From Anaerolineae bacterium (GTDB lineage Bacteria; Chloroflexota; Anaerolineae; J102), in contig JALWDV010000830.1 of the NCBI GenBank assembly GCA_027036755.1, positions 1-6,282 on the forward strand: DNA of 6,282 bases, in the 5' to 3' direction. This document shows, in pieces, positions 1 to 5,955 of this stretch. The notes under the pieces are model-generated. The model was not told the origin of the DNA, did not search any database, and saw nothing but the letters and a program-made list of their open reading frames with translations. Numbering within the stretch: the first letter of the stretch is position 1; each line of letters starts with the position of its first letter. Made by a program: the position numbers and the translations under genes.

Positions 1-19
1 GGGGGGGGCGGGGCGGCGG

Positions 20-511
20 TCAATGCTCACCGTCATCGGCCCGGCGGAAGGTCAGGATTTCGCTGCCGGCGTCATCGTAAAGATGCAGCAATCCATCTTC
101 GACATGGTAACGAGCGGCCTTGATGAGCGTCGATGTGTATTCTTTTTCCTGGGCCATCAGGGCCTCATCCGGGCAAAGCTGGACGGTTATAGCCAGCATG
201 TTCAGGCCAAATGAACCATCAGGCGCTGCATGGTAGCCTCCGCCATCGGGGCCGCCGCCATAATCGTTGCAGCCCGTTTCCCCACCCAGGATGTTGTCGC
301 TCACAAAGTGCAGGATGGTGTCGGGCTCGGGCAGAACGTCATGGTCGTTCATCTGCACAAGCACCCACGTCGCACCCGAGAGGGGCGGTTCGGGCGTTGG
401 GCCTGAACGGGCGACGGGGGAACAGCCTGCAGACAACAGCAACAGCAAAATCGGCCACAGATTTCTTATCATCGTGCGCTCTGCGCCCCCGCGTTGAAAA
501 TTCTTTGGCAT
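20..511 (-). CDS. META-domain (HslJ-like) lipoprotein
   Basis: The product is a small exported lipoprotein of 163 residues. Residues 14-30 form a signal peptide: Met-Ile-Arg, a run of leucines, then the lipobox LSAGC with Cys30 as the lipidation site. A Pro-rich linker (31-44) leads into a META/DUF306-type domain (about 45-157), recognised by an initial Trp, the Gly-Cys-Asn motif (80-82), a conserved Cys113 in the middle and the ending pattern 'L.LYD..G.EIL.F.R'. Known members include HslJ, linked to heat and novobiocin tolerance, and many uncharacterised envelope proteins; the molecular role is unclear. Two starts are possible. Met1 (ATG at 511) has an AGG seven bases upstream. Met14 (ATG at 472) gives a more ordinary signal peptide but has no clear ribosome site. 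It lies 86 bp downstream of the ATPase gene on the same strand, so co-transcription is possible. Only 19 bases follow its stop, so its terminator cannot be judged. Confidence 0.85.
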   Translation of the reverse strand: MPKNFQRGGAERTMIRNLWPILLLLLSAGCSPVARSGPTPEPPLSGATWVLVQMNDHDVLPEPDTILHFVSDNILGGETGCNDYGGGPDGGGYHAAPDGSFGLNMLAITVQLCPDEALMAQEKEYTSTLIKAARYHVEDGLLHLYDDAGSEILTFRRADDGEH

Positions 512-526
512 GGTTCAGCCTGCCGC

Positions 527-551
527 CAGGTTTACGACAACCTGTCAGGTT
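527..551. repeat. CAGGTT / AACCTG / CAGGTT palindromic repeat
   Basis: In the 86-bp gap between the ATPase and META genes, CAGGTT (527-532), AACCTG (539-544) and CAGGTT (546-551) can pair in two mutually exclusive ways. One is a 6-bp stem with a 6-nt loop; the other is the near-perfect palindrome AACCTG-T-CAGGTT. No T-tract follows, so this is not a clear terminator. AACCTG/CAGGTT palindromes of this kind are, to my knowledge, frequent intergenic repeats in some Chloroflexota genomes. Confidence 0.5.
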
Positions 552-597
552 TGAGTGGGAAAAGACAACCTTATGGCATTCGTTAGCAGTTATCCTG

Positions 598-1680
598 TCA
601 CGTCGCCTTGGGCAGGCAATACACCGCATTTTTGTGGAAGTCGATGTTGATTGCTTTGCCCTCGGGATACACTTCCGCCCGAACCACGTCTGATTCGGTG
701 GCGATGAGCAGTTGCCCGCCGATCTCCAGATCATATTCGATGAGCTCGCCCAGGTAGGTGGAGCGGCGCACGATGGCGGGGAATCCAGCCTCGTTCGCAT
801 CCAGTCTGATGGCCTCGGGCCGCACCACCAGCCGCACCGGCTCGCCCGGCCGACGCTCGTCAGCGGGTTGGGGGATATCCATGACGCCGCCCAGAGCCTT
901 CACCACCAGCCGGTCGCCTTCCACCCGCACGACCTCGCCATCCACGAAATTGGCCCGCCCGATGAAGTTGGCCACGAATTCGTTGGCCGGATGTCGATAC
1001 ACCTCCCACGGGCGCCCCACCTGCTCGATTCGCCCCCGGTTCATCACCACGATGCGGTCGGAAAGCGCCATGGCCTCCACCTGATCGTGGGTGACATAGA
1101 CGCTGGTGATGCCCAGTTGCGACTGGATGCGGCGCAGCTCCACCCGCATCTGCTCTCGCAGCTTGGCGTCCAGGTTGGAGAGGGGCTCGTCCAAGAGGAG
1201 CACTTTGGGCTCCATCACCAGCGCCCGGGCCAGGGCCACGCGCTGTTGTTGCCCCCCCGAAAGCTGATTGGGCGCGCGGTTTTCCAGCCCGGTCAGCTCG
1301 GTCAGCTCCAGCACCTGCGCCACCCGCCGTTTGATGTCGGATTTGGACATCTTCTTGATCTTCAGGCCATAGGCGATGTTTTCGAATACGCTGAGATGGG
1401 GAAAGATGGCGTAGGATTGGAAGACCATGGACATCTCCCGCTTGTCAGGGGGCAGCGGGGCCACATCTTTGCCATCCAGGATGATTTTGCCGCTGGTGGG
1501 GAACTCGAATCCGGCGATGAGGCGCAAGGTGGTGGTTTTGCCGCAGCCGCTGGGGCCCAACAGGGTGATGAATTCGCCCCGTTCGATGTCCAGGGAGACG
1601 TTGTCGACGGCCAGCACTTCGCCGCTGCCGCCGCGGGCGGGAAATTTTTTGACCAGGTTTTGCAGAGAAAGATAAGGCAT
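598..1680 (-). CDS. ABC transporter ATP-binding protein (FbpC/PotA-type, with TOBE domain)
   Basis: This is the cytoplasmic ATPase that powers the importer encoded upstream. All nucleotide-binding motifs are intact in its 360 residues: Walker A GPSGCGKTT (42-50), Q-loop Gln88, signature LSGGQQQR (140-147), Walker B VLLLDEP (160-166), D-loop SNLD (168-171) and switch His198. Residues from about 240 to 360 form a C-terminal TOBE-type domain (VRPEAIRL around 286-293, then a beta-rich stretch), as in FbpC, PotA, UgpC and MalK. Length is normal for the family. The sequence cannot separate iron, polyamine and sugar-type ATPases, so the substrate has to be read from the partner genes. The ATG at 1680 starts the protein at the family's usual N-terminus, but there is no obvious Shine-Dalgarno before it. 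The gene lies 328 bp downstream of the permease, a wide gap for an operon, and that gap is filled with repeats. Expression probably depends on read-through or on a promoter not recognised here. Confidence 0.96.
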   Translation of the reverse strand: MPYLSLQNLVKKFPARGGSGEVLAVDNVSLDIERGEFITLLGPSGCGKTTTLRLIAGFEFPTSGKIILDGKDVAPLPPDKREMSMVFQSYAIFPHLSVFENIAYGLKIKKMSKSDIKRRVAQVLELTELTGLENRAPNQLSGGQQQRVALARALVMEPKVLLLDEPLSNLDAKLREQMRVELRRIQSQLGITSVYVTHDQVEAMALSDRIVVMNRGRIEQVGRPWEVYRHPANEFVANFIGRANFVDGEVVRVEGDRLVVKALGGVMDIPQPADERRPGEPVRLVVRPEAIRLDANEAGFPAIVRRSTYLGELIEYDLEIGGQLLIATESDVVRAEVYPEGKAINIDFHKNAVYCLPKAT

Positions 1681-1717
1681 GGCTATCGATGGTTGATGAA
1701 TGAGGGATGGTCACTCT

Positions 1718-1919
1718 ACTGCTTTGAAAATAGGATGATCGCTGGTTGCTGAAGGTTGGCAAAGCCAACGGCGAGTGAGTCTGCAACGGGCGTGATGCGT
1801 AATGCGTAAGGTCGTCACGAATCACGCATTACGGGATTGGCTCCCCGCGCCGCCTTGGCCGCGAGTCATTTTCATTGGTATCGGCGTGCAGCCGCTCATG
1901 GCAACTGCTTTGAAAATAG
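1718..1919. repeat. 16-bp direct repeat ACTGCTTTGAAAATAG, two copies
   Basis: Identical copies lie at 1718-1733 and 1904-1919, 186 bp apart. The second ends one base before the 77-bp TCTCACGCAAAG element. An exact 16-bp match so close by is unlikely by chance. It could be the footprint of an insertion or tandem duplication, or the conserved edge of a dispersed repeat family. Confidence 0.75.
1798..1833. repeat. CGTAATGCGT inverted repeat
   Basis: Perfect 10-bp arms CGTAATGCGT (1798-1807) and ACGCATTACG (1824-1833) surround a 16-nt centre. GCGTGAT-type sequence at the left (GTGAT at 1792-1796) and ATCACGC at the right (1821-1827) offer an alternative pairing, so the unit looks like a degenerate array of one palindromic word. 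No T-tract follows on either strand. Confidence 0.65.
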
Positions 1920-1920
1920 A

Positions 1921-1997
1921 TCTCACGCAAAGACGCAAAGGCGCAAAGGGAAAAAGAAGCAAAGAATCTTTGGCGGTTTTAGCGGCTTTGCGTGAGA
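1921..1997. repeat. Short element with TCTCACGCAAAG inverted ends
   Basis: The perfect 12-bp ends TCTCACGCAAAG (1921-1932) and CTTTGCGTGAGA (1986-1997) bound 77 bp. The left end continues as three tandem 8-mers (CGCAAAGN). The right arm, read in reverse, is a degenerate version, so the unit can fold as a long imperfect hairpin capped by CAAAG-AAT-CTTTG (1960-1972). It encodes no protein. It lies 11 bp beyond the permease stop and shares its ends with the 283-bp element on the other side of the permease gene. It is best read as a MITE-like or REP-like dispersed repeat. I see no clear target-site duplication. Confidence 0.75.
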
Positions 1998-2008
1998 CTT
2001 CCGTTCGC

Positions 2009-4270
2009 TCAACCGCCGCCGATGGTGAAATCCACTTGATCGGTCTTGTAGGCCCGGCCCATAAGGAAGTAGAACAGGCCGATGGCCGCCAACACGATGA
2101 AGATGACGATCATGGAGTAGGCGGTGGCGATGTTGAGGCCGCCTTGCTCCACCTCGCTGAGGATGAGCACCGTCAGGATCTTCCATTTGGGCGTGGTGAG
2201 GAAGATGATGGCGCTGAGGGAGGTCATGTGGCGGGCGAAGGCGAAGATGAGGCCCGCGAGAAAGGCCGGGGCGATGAGAGGCAGCGTGATCCGGCGGAAG
2301 GTGACCTGGGCGTCCGCACCCAATGAGGTGGACGCCTCCTCGATGGCCGGATCGATCTGTTGCAACGAAGCCACGCCCGCCCGTAACGATGCAGGCAGGC
2401 TGCGCACCGAGTAGGCGGCGATGATGATGTAGGAGGTGCCAACCAGGGCCAGGGGCTTGCCGGTGAAAATCAACATCGTGGCCACGCTCAATAGCACCGT
2501 CGCGAAAATCAGCCGCCACCGGCCCGCTTTCATGCGGCTCATCACATAGCCGCCGATGGCCAGCAGCAGGAAGCCGTGGGCGGGCAGCGGCGCCTGAGTG
2601 AAAACGTCGATCCATTCCGACATGCTGGTCACGATCTTGGCCCAATTGCCGCCCAAAGTCCGGCCCCATTCCGCCACCCACTGGGTGGGGTAGGGCCCGA
2701 GGATGAAGAGCAGCAGCCCCGCGACGGGAACCAGCATGATCCAGAAAATCATGCGGCGATGTTTGCGTTGGCTCCCTGCAACTGCGACGATGGTTAATAC
2801 CAACGCCAAGACCAGGGCGATGAGGGCCAGATACCAGGCTCCCCAGGCTGCAAAAGCCCAGGCCAATCCCAGCCCCACCGCCAATCCTATGAGGGAAACC
2901 GCTATCTTGTGGATGCGGCTGGCCTCGATGGCATTGAGCAGGTAGAGCAGGAACGCCAGGAAGACCAGCAGCACCGCGGGCCAGGGCGCATCGATAAAGG
3001 CGATGATGAAGCCAATGCCCAGGATGGTGCCGGGCACGGCCGCACCCAGGTTGGAGACGAAATCCAACGCCTCTTTGCCCGAAAAGCGCTTGCGCACCAC
3101 CAGAAAGGCGATGACCATGCCCAACACCCCGGCGATGGGCGTCGCTACTGCCGAAAGGAAGGTGGTGTCGAGGATGGATTCGACGCCCCGGTGGAAGGCG
3201 ATGGCGTAGTTGCTCAGGGTCAGCGAATAATCGATCCCCCAGAGCTTGGTGAACGACCCCACGGCGATGGAGAGATAAAGCGCGATCACCAGCAACAGGG
3301 TCAGCGATGTGACGATCACGAAGGGCCAGCGGATGTACCACTCCTTGATGCTGAGTTGTCCGCCCGTGGGCTTGCCGGTGATGGAGACATAAGAGCGTTT
3401 GTTGACCCAATAGCGCTGCAAAAGAAACACCGTGAGGGTGGGGACGAGGAGCACCAGGGAGAGGGCCGCGGCCTTCTGCTGATTGTATTCGCCGTTCACC
3501 GCCAGATAGATCTCGGTGGAAAGCACGTTGCGCTGGCCTGTCAGCAACAACGGATTGCCCAGGTCGGCCAATGATTCGACGAACAGGAGCAGAAAGGCTC
3601 CGGCGAAGCCGGGCAGCAGCAGGGGCAGGGTGACGGTGCGCAGGATGTGCAGTTTGCTGGCGCCCAGGCTCTGGGCCGCCTCCTCCATGGCCGGGTCCAG
3701 CCGCTCCAGCATGGCCCGAATGATGAGGTAGGCCACGGGGAAGAAGGTGATGACCTGCACGAAGACCAGTCCATCCAACCCGTAGATGTCGTTCATCCCA
3801 TAGGTGAAGTCGATGCCCAGCCAATCGTGGGTCACCAGGCCCGAACGCCCGAACAGCAAGATCACGGCAATGGCGATGGCGAAGGGCGGCGAAATGGTGG
3901 GAACCAGTGACAGCGCATGGGAGACGCGCTTGAAGGGGAAATTGCAGCGCACGAAGGTGAAGGCCACGATGAATCCCAGCAGGGTGCCGCCGGTGGCCGT
4001 GGCCAGGCCCATCACCATCGTGTCGCGCAGGGTCGTCCAACTGTGTCGGGCGAAATAAGGGTCGAAATAACGACCAAAGTATTCCAGAGAAAAAGCCCCG
4101 GTCTGATAATCGAAGAAACCTTCCCAGGCCACGCGCAGCAAGGGCCACACCACAAAGAAGAAGACAAACGCACTGCTGGCCAGCAATCCGGTCATCATGA
4201 TCGGATCCCGGGCGATCTGCTGATATTCGCGCAATCGACGCACGAATGTGGAACCACGTCCTGAGTTCAT
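2009..4270 (-). CDS. ABC transporter permease, fused two-domain (FbpB/AfuB-type) with large insertion
   Basis: This is the membrane channel of the importer, with two permease domains in one 753-residue chain. Domain 1 has hydrophobic helices near 26-46, 87-107, 118-141, 166-186, 216-236 and 268-286. Its EAA coupling loop begins EEAAQSLGA (196-204) and ends TLPLLLP (214-220). Domain 2 starts near 316, and its EAA loop begins EEASTSLGA (644-652) and ends ITLPLIAP (661-668). These loops dock onto the ATPase. Between PGTILGIGFIIAFIDAP (413-429) and KPLALVGTSYI (605-615), which I expect to be nearly adjacent in relatives, lie about 175 extra residues. They are mostly hydrophobic (about five or six possible helices) and contain a basic patch QRKHRR (501-506). 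Without this stretch the protein would be about 578 residues, near the usual size. The reading frame is intact throughout. The ATG at 4270 gives a basic N-terminus before helix 1; its Shine-Dalgarno is weak, with AAAGGA 18 nt away. A second possible start at Met25/26 would remove that basic segment. Confidence 0.95.
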   Translation of the reverse strand: MNSGRGSTFVRRLREYQQIARDPIMMTGLLASSAFVFFFVVWPLLRVAWEGFFDYQTGAFSLEYFGRYFDPYFARHSWTTLRDTMVMGLATATGGTLLGFIVAFTFVRCNFPFKRVSHALSLVPTISPPFAIAIAVILLFGRSGLVTHDWLGIDFTYGMNDIYGLDGLVFVQVITFFPVAYLIIRAMLERLDPAMEEAAQSLGASKLHILRTVTLPLLLPGFAGAFLLLFVESLADLGNPLLLTGQRNVLSTEIYLAVNGEYNQQKAAALSLVLLVPTLTVFLLQRYWVNKRSYVSITGKPTGGQLSIKEWYIRWPFVIVTSLTLLLVIALYLSIAVGSFTKLWGIDYSLTLSNYAIAFHRGVESILDTTFLSAVATPIAGVLGMVIAFLVVRKRFSGKEALDFVSNLGAAVPGTILGIGFIIAFIDAPWPAVLLVFLAFLLYLLNAIEASRIHKIAVSLIGLAVGLGLAWAFAAWGAWYLALIALVLALVLTIVAVAGSQRKHRRMIFWIMLVPVAGLLLFILGPYPTQWVAEWGRTLGGNWAKIVTSMSEWIDVFTQAPLPAHGFLLLAIGGYVMSRMKAGRWRLIFATVLLSVATMLIFTGKPLALVGTSYIIIAAYSVRSLPASLRAGVASLQQIDPAIEEASTSLGADAQVTFRRITLPLIAPAFLAGLIFAFARHMTSLSAIIFLTTPKWKILTVLILSEVEQGGLNIATAYSMIVIFIVLAAIGLFYFLMGRAYKTDQVDFTIGGG

Positions 4271-4313
4271 AGCACTTTATCGATGGAATCCTTTCTCGCA
4301 GGGAAAGAAAATG

Positions 4314-4596
4314 TCTCACGCAAAGGCGCAGAGCCGCAAAGGAAGATAAGGGTTAGAACCTCGTTGTGGGGTCGCCGCAGGGCGACCTTGAGGCGCGAAG
4401 CGCCTAAAAGGGCCGAGCTATGAATGTTCACAAATAAAATCGGTCATCGTGGCGTTCGCCACGTCCGCCCGGCGATGAAGTCGCCGGGCTACAAAACAGC
4501 GCCGGATAAATCCGGCTAGCCCCGCAGGGGTGCTGTTCTAGCCGGGGGACTTCATCCCCCGGCGCAGGCTTTGCGCCTTGGCCACTTTGCGTGAGA
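4314..4596. repeat. 283-bp element with TCTCACGCAAAG inverted ends
   Basis: The perfect 12-bp ends TCTCACGCAAAG (4314-4325) and CTTTGCGTGAGA (4585-4596) match those of the 77-bp element at 1921-1997. Both ends continue inward as period-8 copies of CGCAAAGN: GG, GC and GG variants on the left; on the right, read in reverse, CGCAAAGT, GGCCAAGG and CGCAAAGC. The interior has no coding sequence and consists mostly of consecutive hairpins. It is best described as a MITE-like non-autonomous element or a composite of intergenic palindromes. No transposase and no clear target duplication are visible. Confidence 0.7.
4370..4577. repeat. Chain of eight consecutive hairpins
   Basis: Perfect stems follow one another, each with a short loop: 4370-4387 (7 bp, GGTCGCC), 4391-4405 (6 bp, AGGCGC), 4448-4463 (7 bp, CGTGGCG), 4467-4489 (9 bp, GCCCGGCGA), 4501-4516 (6 bp, GCCGGA), 4520-4530 (4 bp, CCCC), 4541-4563 (9 bp, GCCGGGGGA) and 4561-4577 (6 bp, GGCGCA). 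The last two share three bases, so they compete. Loops are 2-5 nt. The density is far above what GC content alone should produce. Confidence 0.75.
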
Positions 4597-4644
4597 TCAG
4601 CTCTTTTGGTTCTGGTTGGAGCAGGTTTGGCGTTCTGAAAAGAG

Positions 4645-4696
4645 GGTGCGACGCACTTCCAAACGGGCTTAAGCCTGTTTTCAAGTGCGTCGCACC
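4645..4696 (-). terminator. 52-bp near-perfect palindrome after the binding-protein stop; possible terminator or attenuator
   Basis: Perfect 14-bp arms GGTGCGACGCACTT (4645-4658) and AAGTGCGTCGCACC (4683-4696) enclose a second stem, AAACGGGCTT/AAGCCTGTTT (4661-4680), that pairs with one wobble or mismatch. The hairpin starts 10 nt after the binding-protein TAA. On the minus strand it is followed by CTCTTTTC, a short and imperfect U-tract. It could terminate or attenuate transcription before the permease, protect the upstream mRNA from 3' decay, or be a dispersed palindromic repeat. An overlapping alternative stem TCGCAC/GTGCGA (4690-4706) reaches up to the stop codon. Confidence 0.5.
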
Positions 4697-4706
4697 GGGA
4701 GTGCGA

Positions 4707-5759
4707 TTACTTCTTCAGATTTTCGGCGCCTGCGATTTCGTTGGTGAAGCGATCCACAAACTCTTTCTTGTGCTGACCGCACCACTCGAAATCATAGTCG
4801 ATGAGTTTGACCTTCAGCAGCTCGGGCTTGGAGGGCTTGGCGCCTTCCACCGTCGGAGCCTGGTACGCACCGTACTTGGGGCCCAGCTCCTGCGTCTCGG
4901 GCTGAAGCGCCCAGTCGTACCACAGCTTGGCGTTCTCCAGGTTCTTGGCGCCCTTGATGATGCCCATGCCGCCGATCTCATAGCCGGTGCCTTCCTCGGG
5001 GAAGGAGAGAATCAGGGGCATGCCATCCTCGATCTGCTTGACGATGTCGTGAGAGAAGACGATGCCCACCGCAGACTCGCCCTGGCCCACGAAGCGGGCC
5101 GGTGCAGAGCCGCTCTTGGTGAACTGGTTGACCTGACCGGCGTATTCCTTCAGGAATTTCCAGCCCTCATCCTCGCCTTTGATCTGCAAAATGGTGCAGA
5201 GAGCGGTGTAGGAGGTGCCGGAGCTGGAGGGGTGGGCCACCATCAATTCGCCCTTCAGCCGCGGGTCTAGCAGATCATCCCATGATTTGGGCACCCAGCC
5301 GCCGTTCTTCTCCGACCAATCCTTGTTGGTGGCGAAGCCCAACGAGCCCACATACACGCCGACCCAATAGCCATCGGGGTCCAGCATCAGCTTCTTGTTG
5401 ATAATCTTGTCCTGAGCGGGCGTCTTGTATTGTTCCAGCAACCCCTCTTGCTTTGCTGCGATCTGGCCGTCCACAGGCCCGCCCCACCAAATGTCGAACT
5501 GGGGATTATCCTTCTCATTGCGCAGCCGGGTCAGACTCTCGCCGCTGGACATGCGCACGAAATTCACGGTGATGTTGGGGTACTTCTTCTCGAACTCCGC
5601 CTTCATCCCCTCGCACCACTCCACTTGTGGCGTGCAAAGAAGGTTGAGCTCGCCGCTGGCCTCCTTCTTTTGAGAGCCGCCCGGAGGCGCGCAGGCCGCC
5701 GCCAGGATTCCAAAGAGCAGAAGCCCCAGTGCGATCCAGAAAATTCGTCGTCGAAGCAT
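4707..5759 (-). CDS. ABC transporter substrate-binding lipoprotein (AfuA/FbpA superfamily)
   Basis: This is the extracytoplasmic solute-capture subunit of the importer, 350 residues long. The signal has RRR at 3-5, a hydrophobic core (7-20) and the lipobox AAAC with Cys23 as anchor. The mature protein shows the COG1840-type pattern: FDIWWGGP (88-95), the 'Y-V-G-S-L-G-F-A-T-N' segment (136-145), 'DDLLDPRLKGEL' (161-172) followed by HPSSSGTSYT (176-185), and GTGYEIGGMGIIKGAKN (257-273). Where FbpA has its Tyr-Tyr iron ligands, this protein has FSHD (235-238). His237, Asp238 and Glu261 are spaced like the sugar-contacting His205, Asp206 and Glu229 that I recall for AfuA, a hexose-phosphate binder. 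Cys42 and Cys49 may form a disulfide. The ATG at 5759 is firm: GGAGG lies 8 nt upstream and the lipoprotein signal starts there. A longer frame runs upstream through the promoter and is not real. It is the first gene of the cluster. Confidence 0.95.
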   Translation of the reverse strand: MLRRRIFWIALGLLLFGILAAACAPPGGSQKKEASGELNLLCTPQVEWCEGMKAEFEKKYPNITVNFVRMSSGESLTRLRNEKDNPQFDIWWGGPVDGQIAAKQEGLLEQYKTPAQDKIINKKLMLDPDGYWVGVYVGSLGFATNKDWSEKNGGWVPKSWDDLLDPRLKGELMVAHPSSSGTSYTALCTILQIKGEDEGWKFLKEYAGQVNQFTKSGSAPARFVGQGESAVGIVFSHDIVKQIEDGMPLILSFPEEGTGYEIGGMGIIKGAKNLENAKLWYDWALQPETQELGPKYGAYQAPTVEGAKPSKPELLKVKLIDYDFEWCGQHKKEFVDRFTNEIAGAENLKK

Positions 5760-5767
5760 GTTCCTAA

Positions 5768-5772
5768 CCTCC
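5768..5772 (-). promoter_or_regulatory. Ribosome binding site of the binding-protein gene
   Basis: On the minus strand GGAGG is followed by 8 nt and the ATG at 5759. It is the strongest Shine-Dalgarno in the window and decides the start codon. The permease and ATPase genes have weak or absent sites, which would favour excess binding protein. Confidence 0.85.
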
Positions 5773-5806
5773 AAAATCAGGAAAAAGAGTGGGGAGAAAT
5801 GAGTTT

Positions 5807-5828
5807 CCCGAGACGACTGTGTCCCGGG
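5807..5828 (-). promoter_or_regulatory. Small hairpin in the 5' leader of the binding-protein mRNA
   Basis: On the minus strand CCCGGGAC, a 6-nt loop and GTCTCGGG form an 8-bp stem. One pair is G-U in this RNA but would be A-C, a mismatch, in the opposite transcript, so the structure fits transcription towards the gene. It lies between the predicted start point (about 5840) and the ribosome site. It may stabilise the 5' end or be regulatory; no known riboswitch is recognised. Confidence 0.4.
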
Positions 5829-5846
5829 GGATTTTACATTGTGGTG

Positions 5847-5875
5847 ATTATAATGCAGGTCGCGATTGTAAGCAA
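5847..5875 (-). promoter_or_regulatory. Predicted sigma70-type promoter of the transporter cluster
   Basis: The minus strand reads TTGCTT (5870-5875), a 17-nt spacer, then the consensus TATAAT (5847-5852). Initiation near 5840 would give a leader of about 80 nt. The -35 matches consensus at only three positions. The -10 lies in ATTATAAT, so TATAAT also reads on the plus strand (5849-5854), but there no -35 sits at the right distance. I see no tandem GATAAT-type Fur box over it. Confidence 0.65.
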
Positions 5876-5955
5876 CTACCCTGTCAGATGGAGGATTTTT
5901 GCAGGCTAGTACACGAAGGCCGAAGTGGTTGTATGGTTTGTTATGATAATGCGCC

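Larger units (their letters stand above)
1681..2008. other. Repeat-filled gap between ATPase and permease genes
   Basis: No gene is supported in these 328 bp. They hold a short hairpin (GTTGGC-AAA-GCCAAC, 1755-1769), a 16-bp direct repeat, a CGTAATGCGT inverted repeat and a 77-bp element with inverted ends next to the permease stop. Open frames crossing this stretch read through these repeats and show no protein-family features. I found no convincing promoter for the ATPase gene here. Confidence 0.7.
4271..4706. other. Structured gap between permease and binding-protein genes
   Basis: This 436-bp gap holds no supported gene. From the binding-protein side it contains a 52-bp palindrome, then a CTCTTTT/AAAAGAG pair (4601-4607 and 4638-4644), then a 283-bp hairpin-rich element, then 43 bp of leader before the permease ATG. 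Because it lies inside the transporter cluster it is probably transcribed, and may set the ratio of binding protein to permease. That role is inference. Confidence 0.65.

Noticed and set aside
712..1752. A 346-codon plus-strand open frame opposite the ATPase
   Set aside because: It is the antisense of a gene with all ABC motifs intact. Its composition (His, Gln, Gly, Asp) is a mirror of that gene, and it shows no family motif.
1798..1833. CRISPR array or attachment site
   Set aside because: There is only one inverted pair, with no evenly spaced direct repeats, spacers, tRNA or integrase gene in the window.
1923..4319. A 798-codon open frame on the same strand as the permease but in another frame
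   Set aside because: It overlaps the whole permease gene, is rich in Arg, Pro, His and Gly as expected of a shifted frame in GC-rich DNA, lacks membrane segments, and ends by translating the CGCAAAG repeat into the familiar spurious 'PLRLCVFA' tail.
5945..5950. GATAAT hexamer as a Fur box
   Set aside because: There is only one hexamer, outside the predicted promoter; a Fur box needs about three adjacent units.
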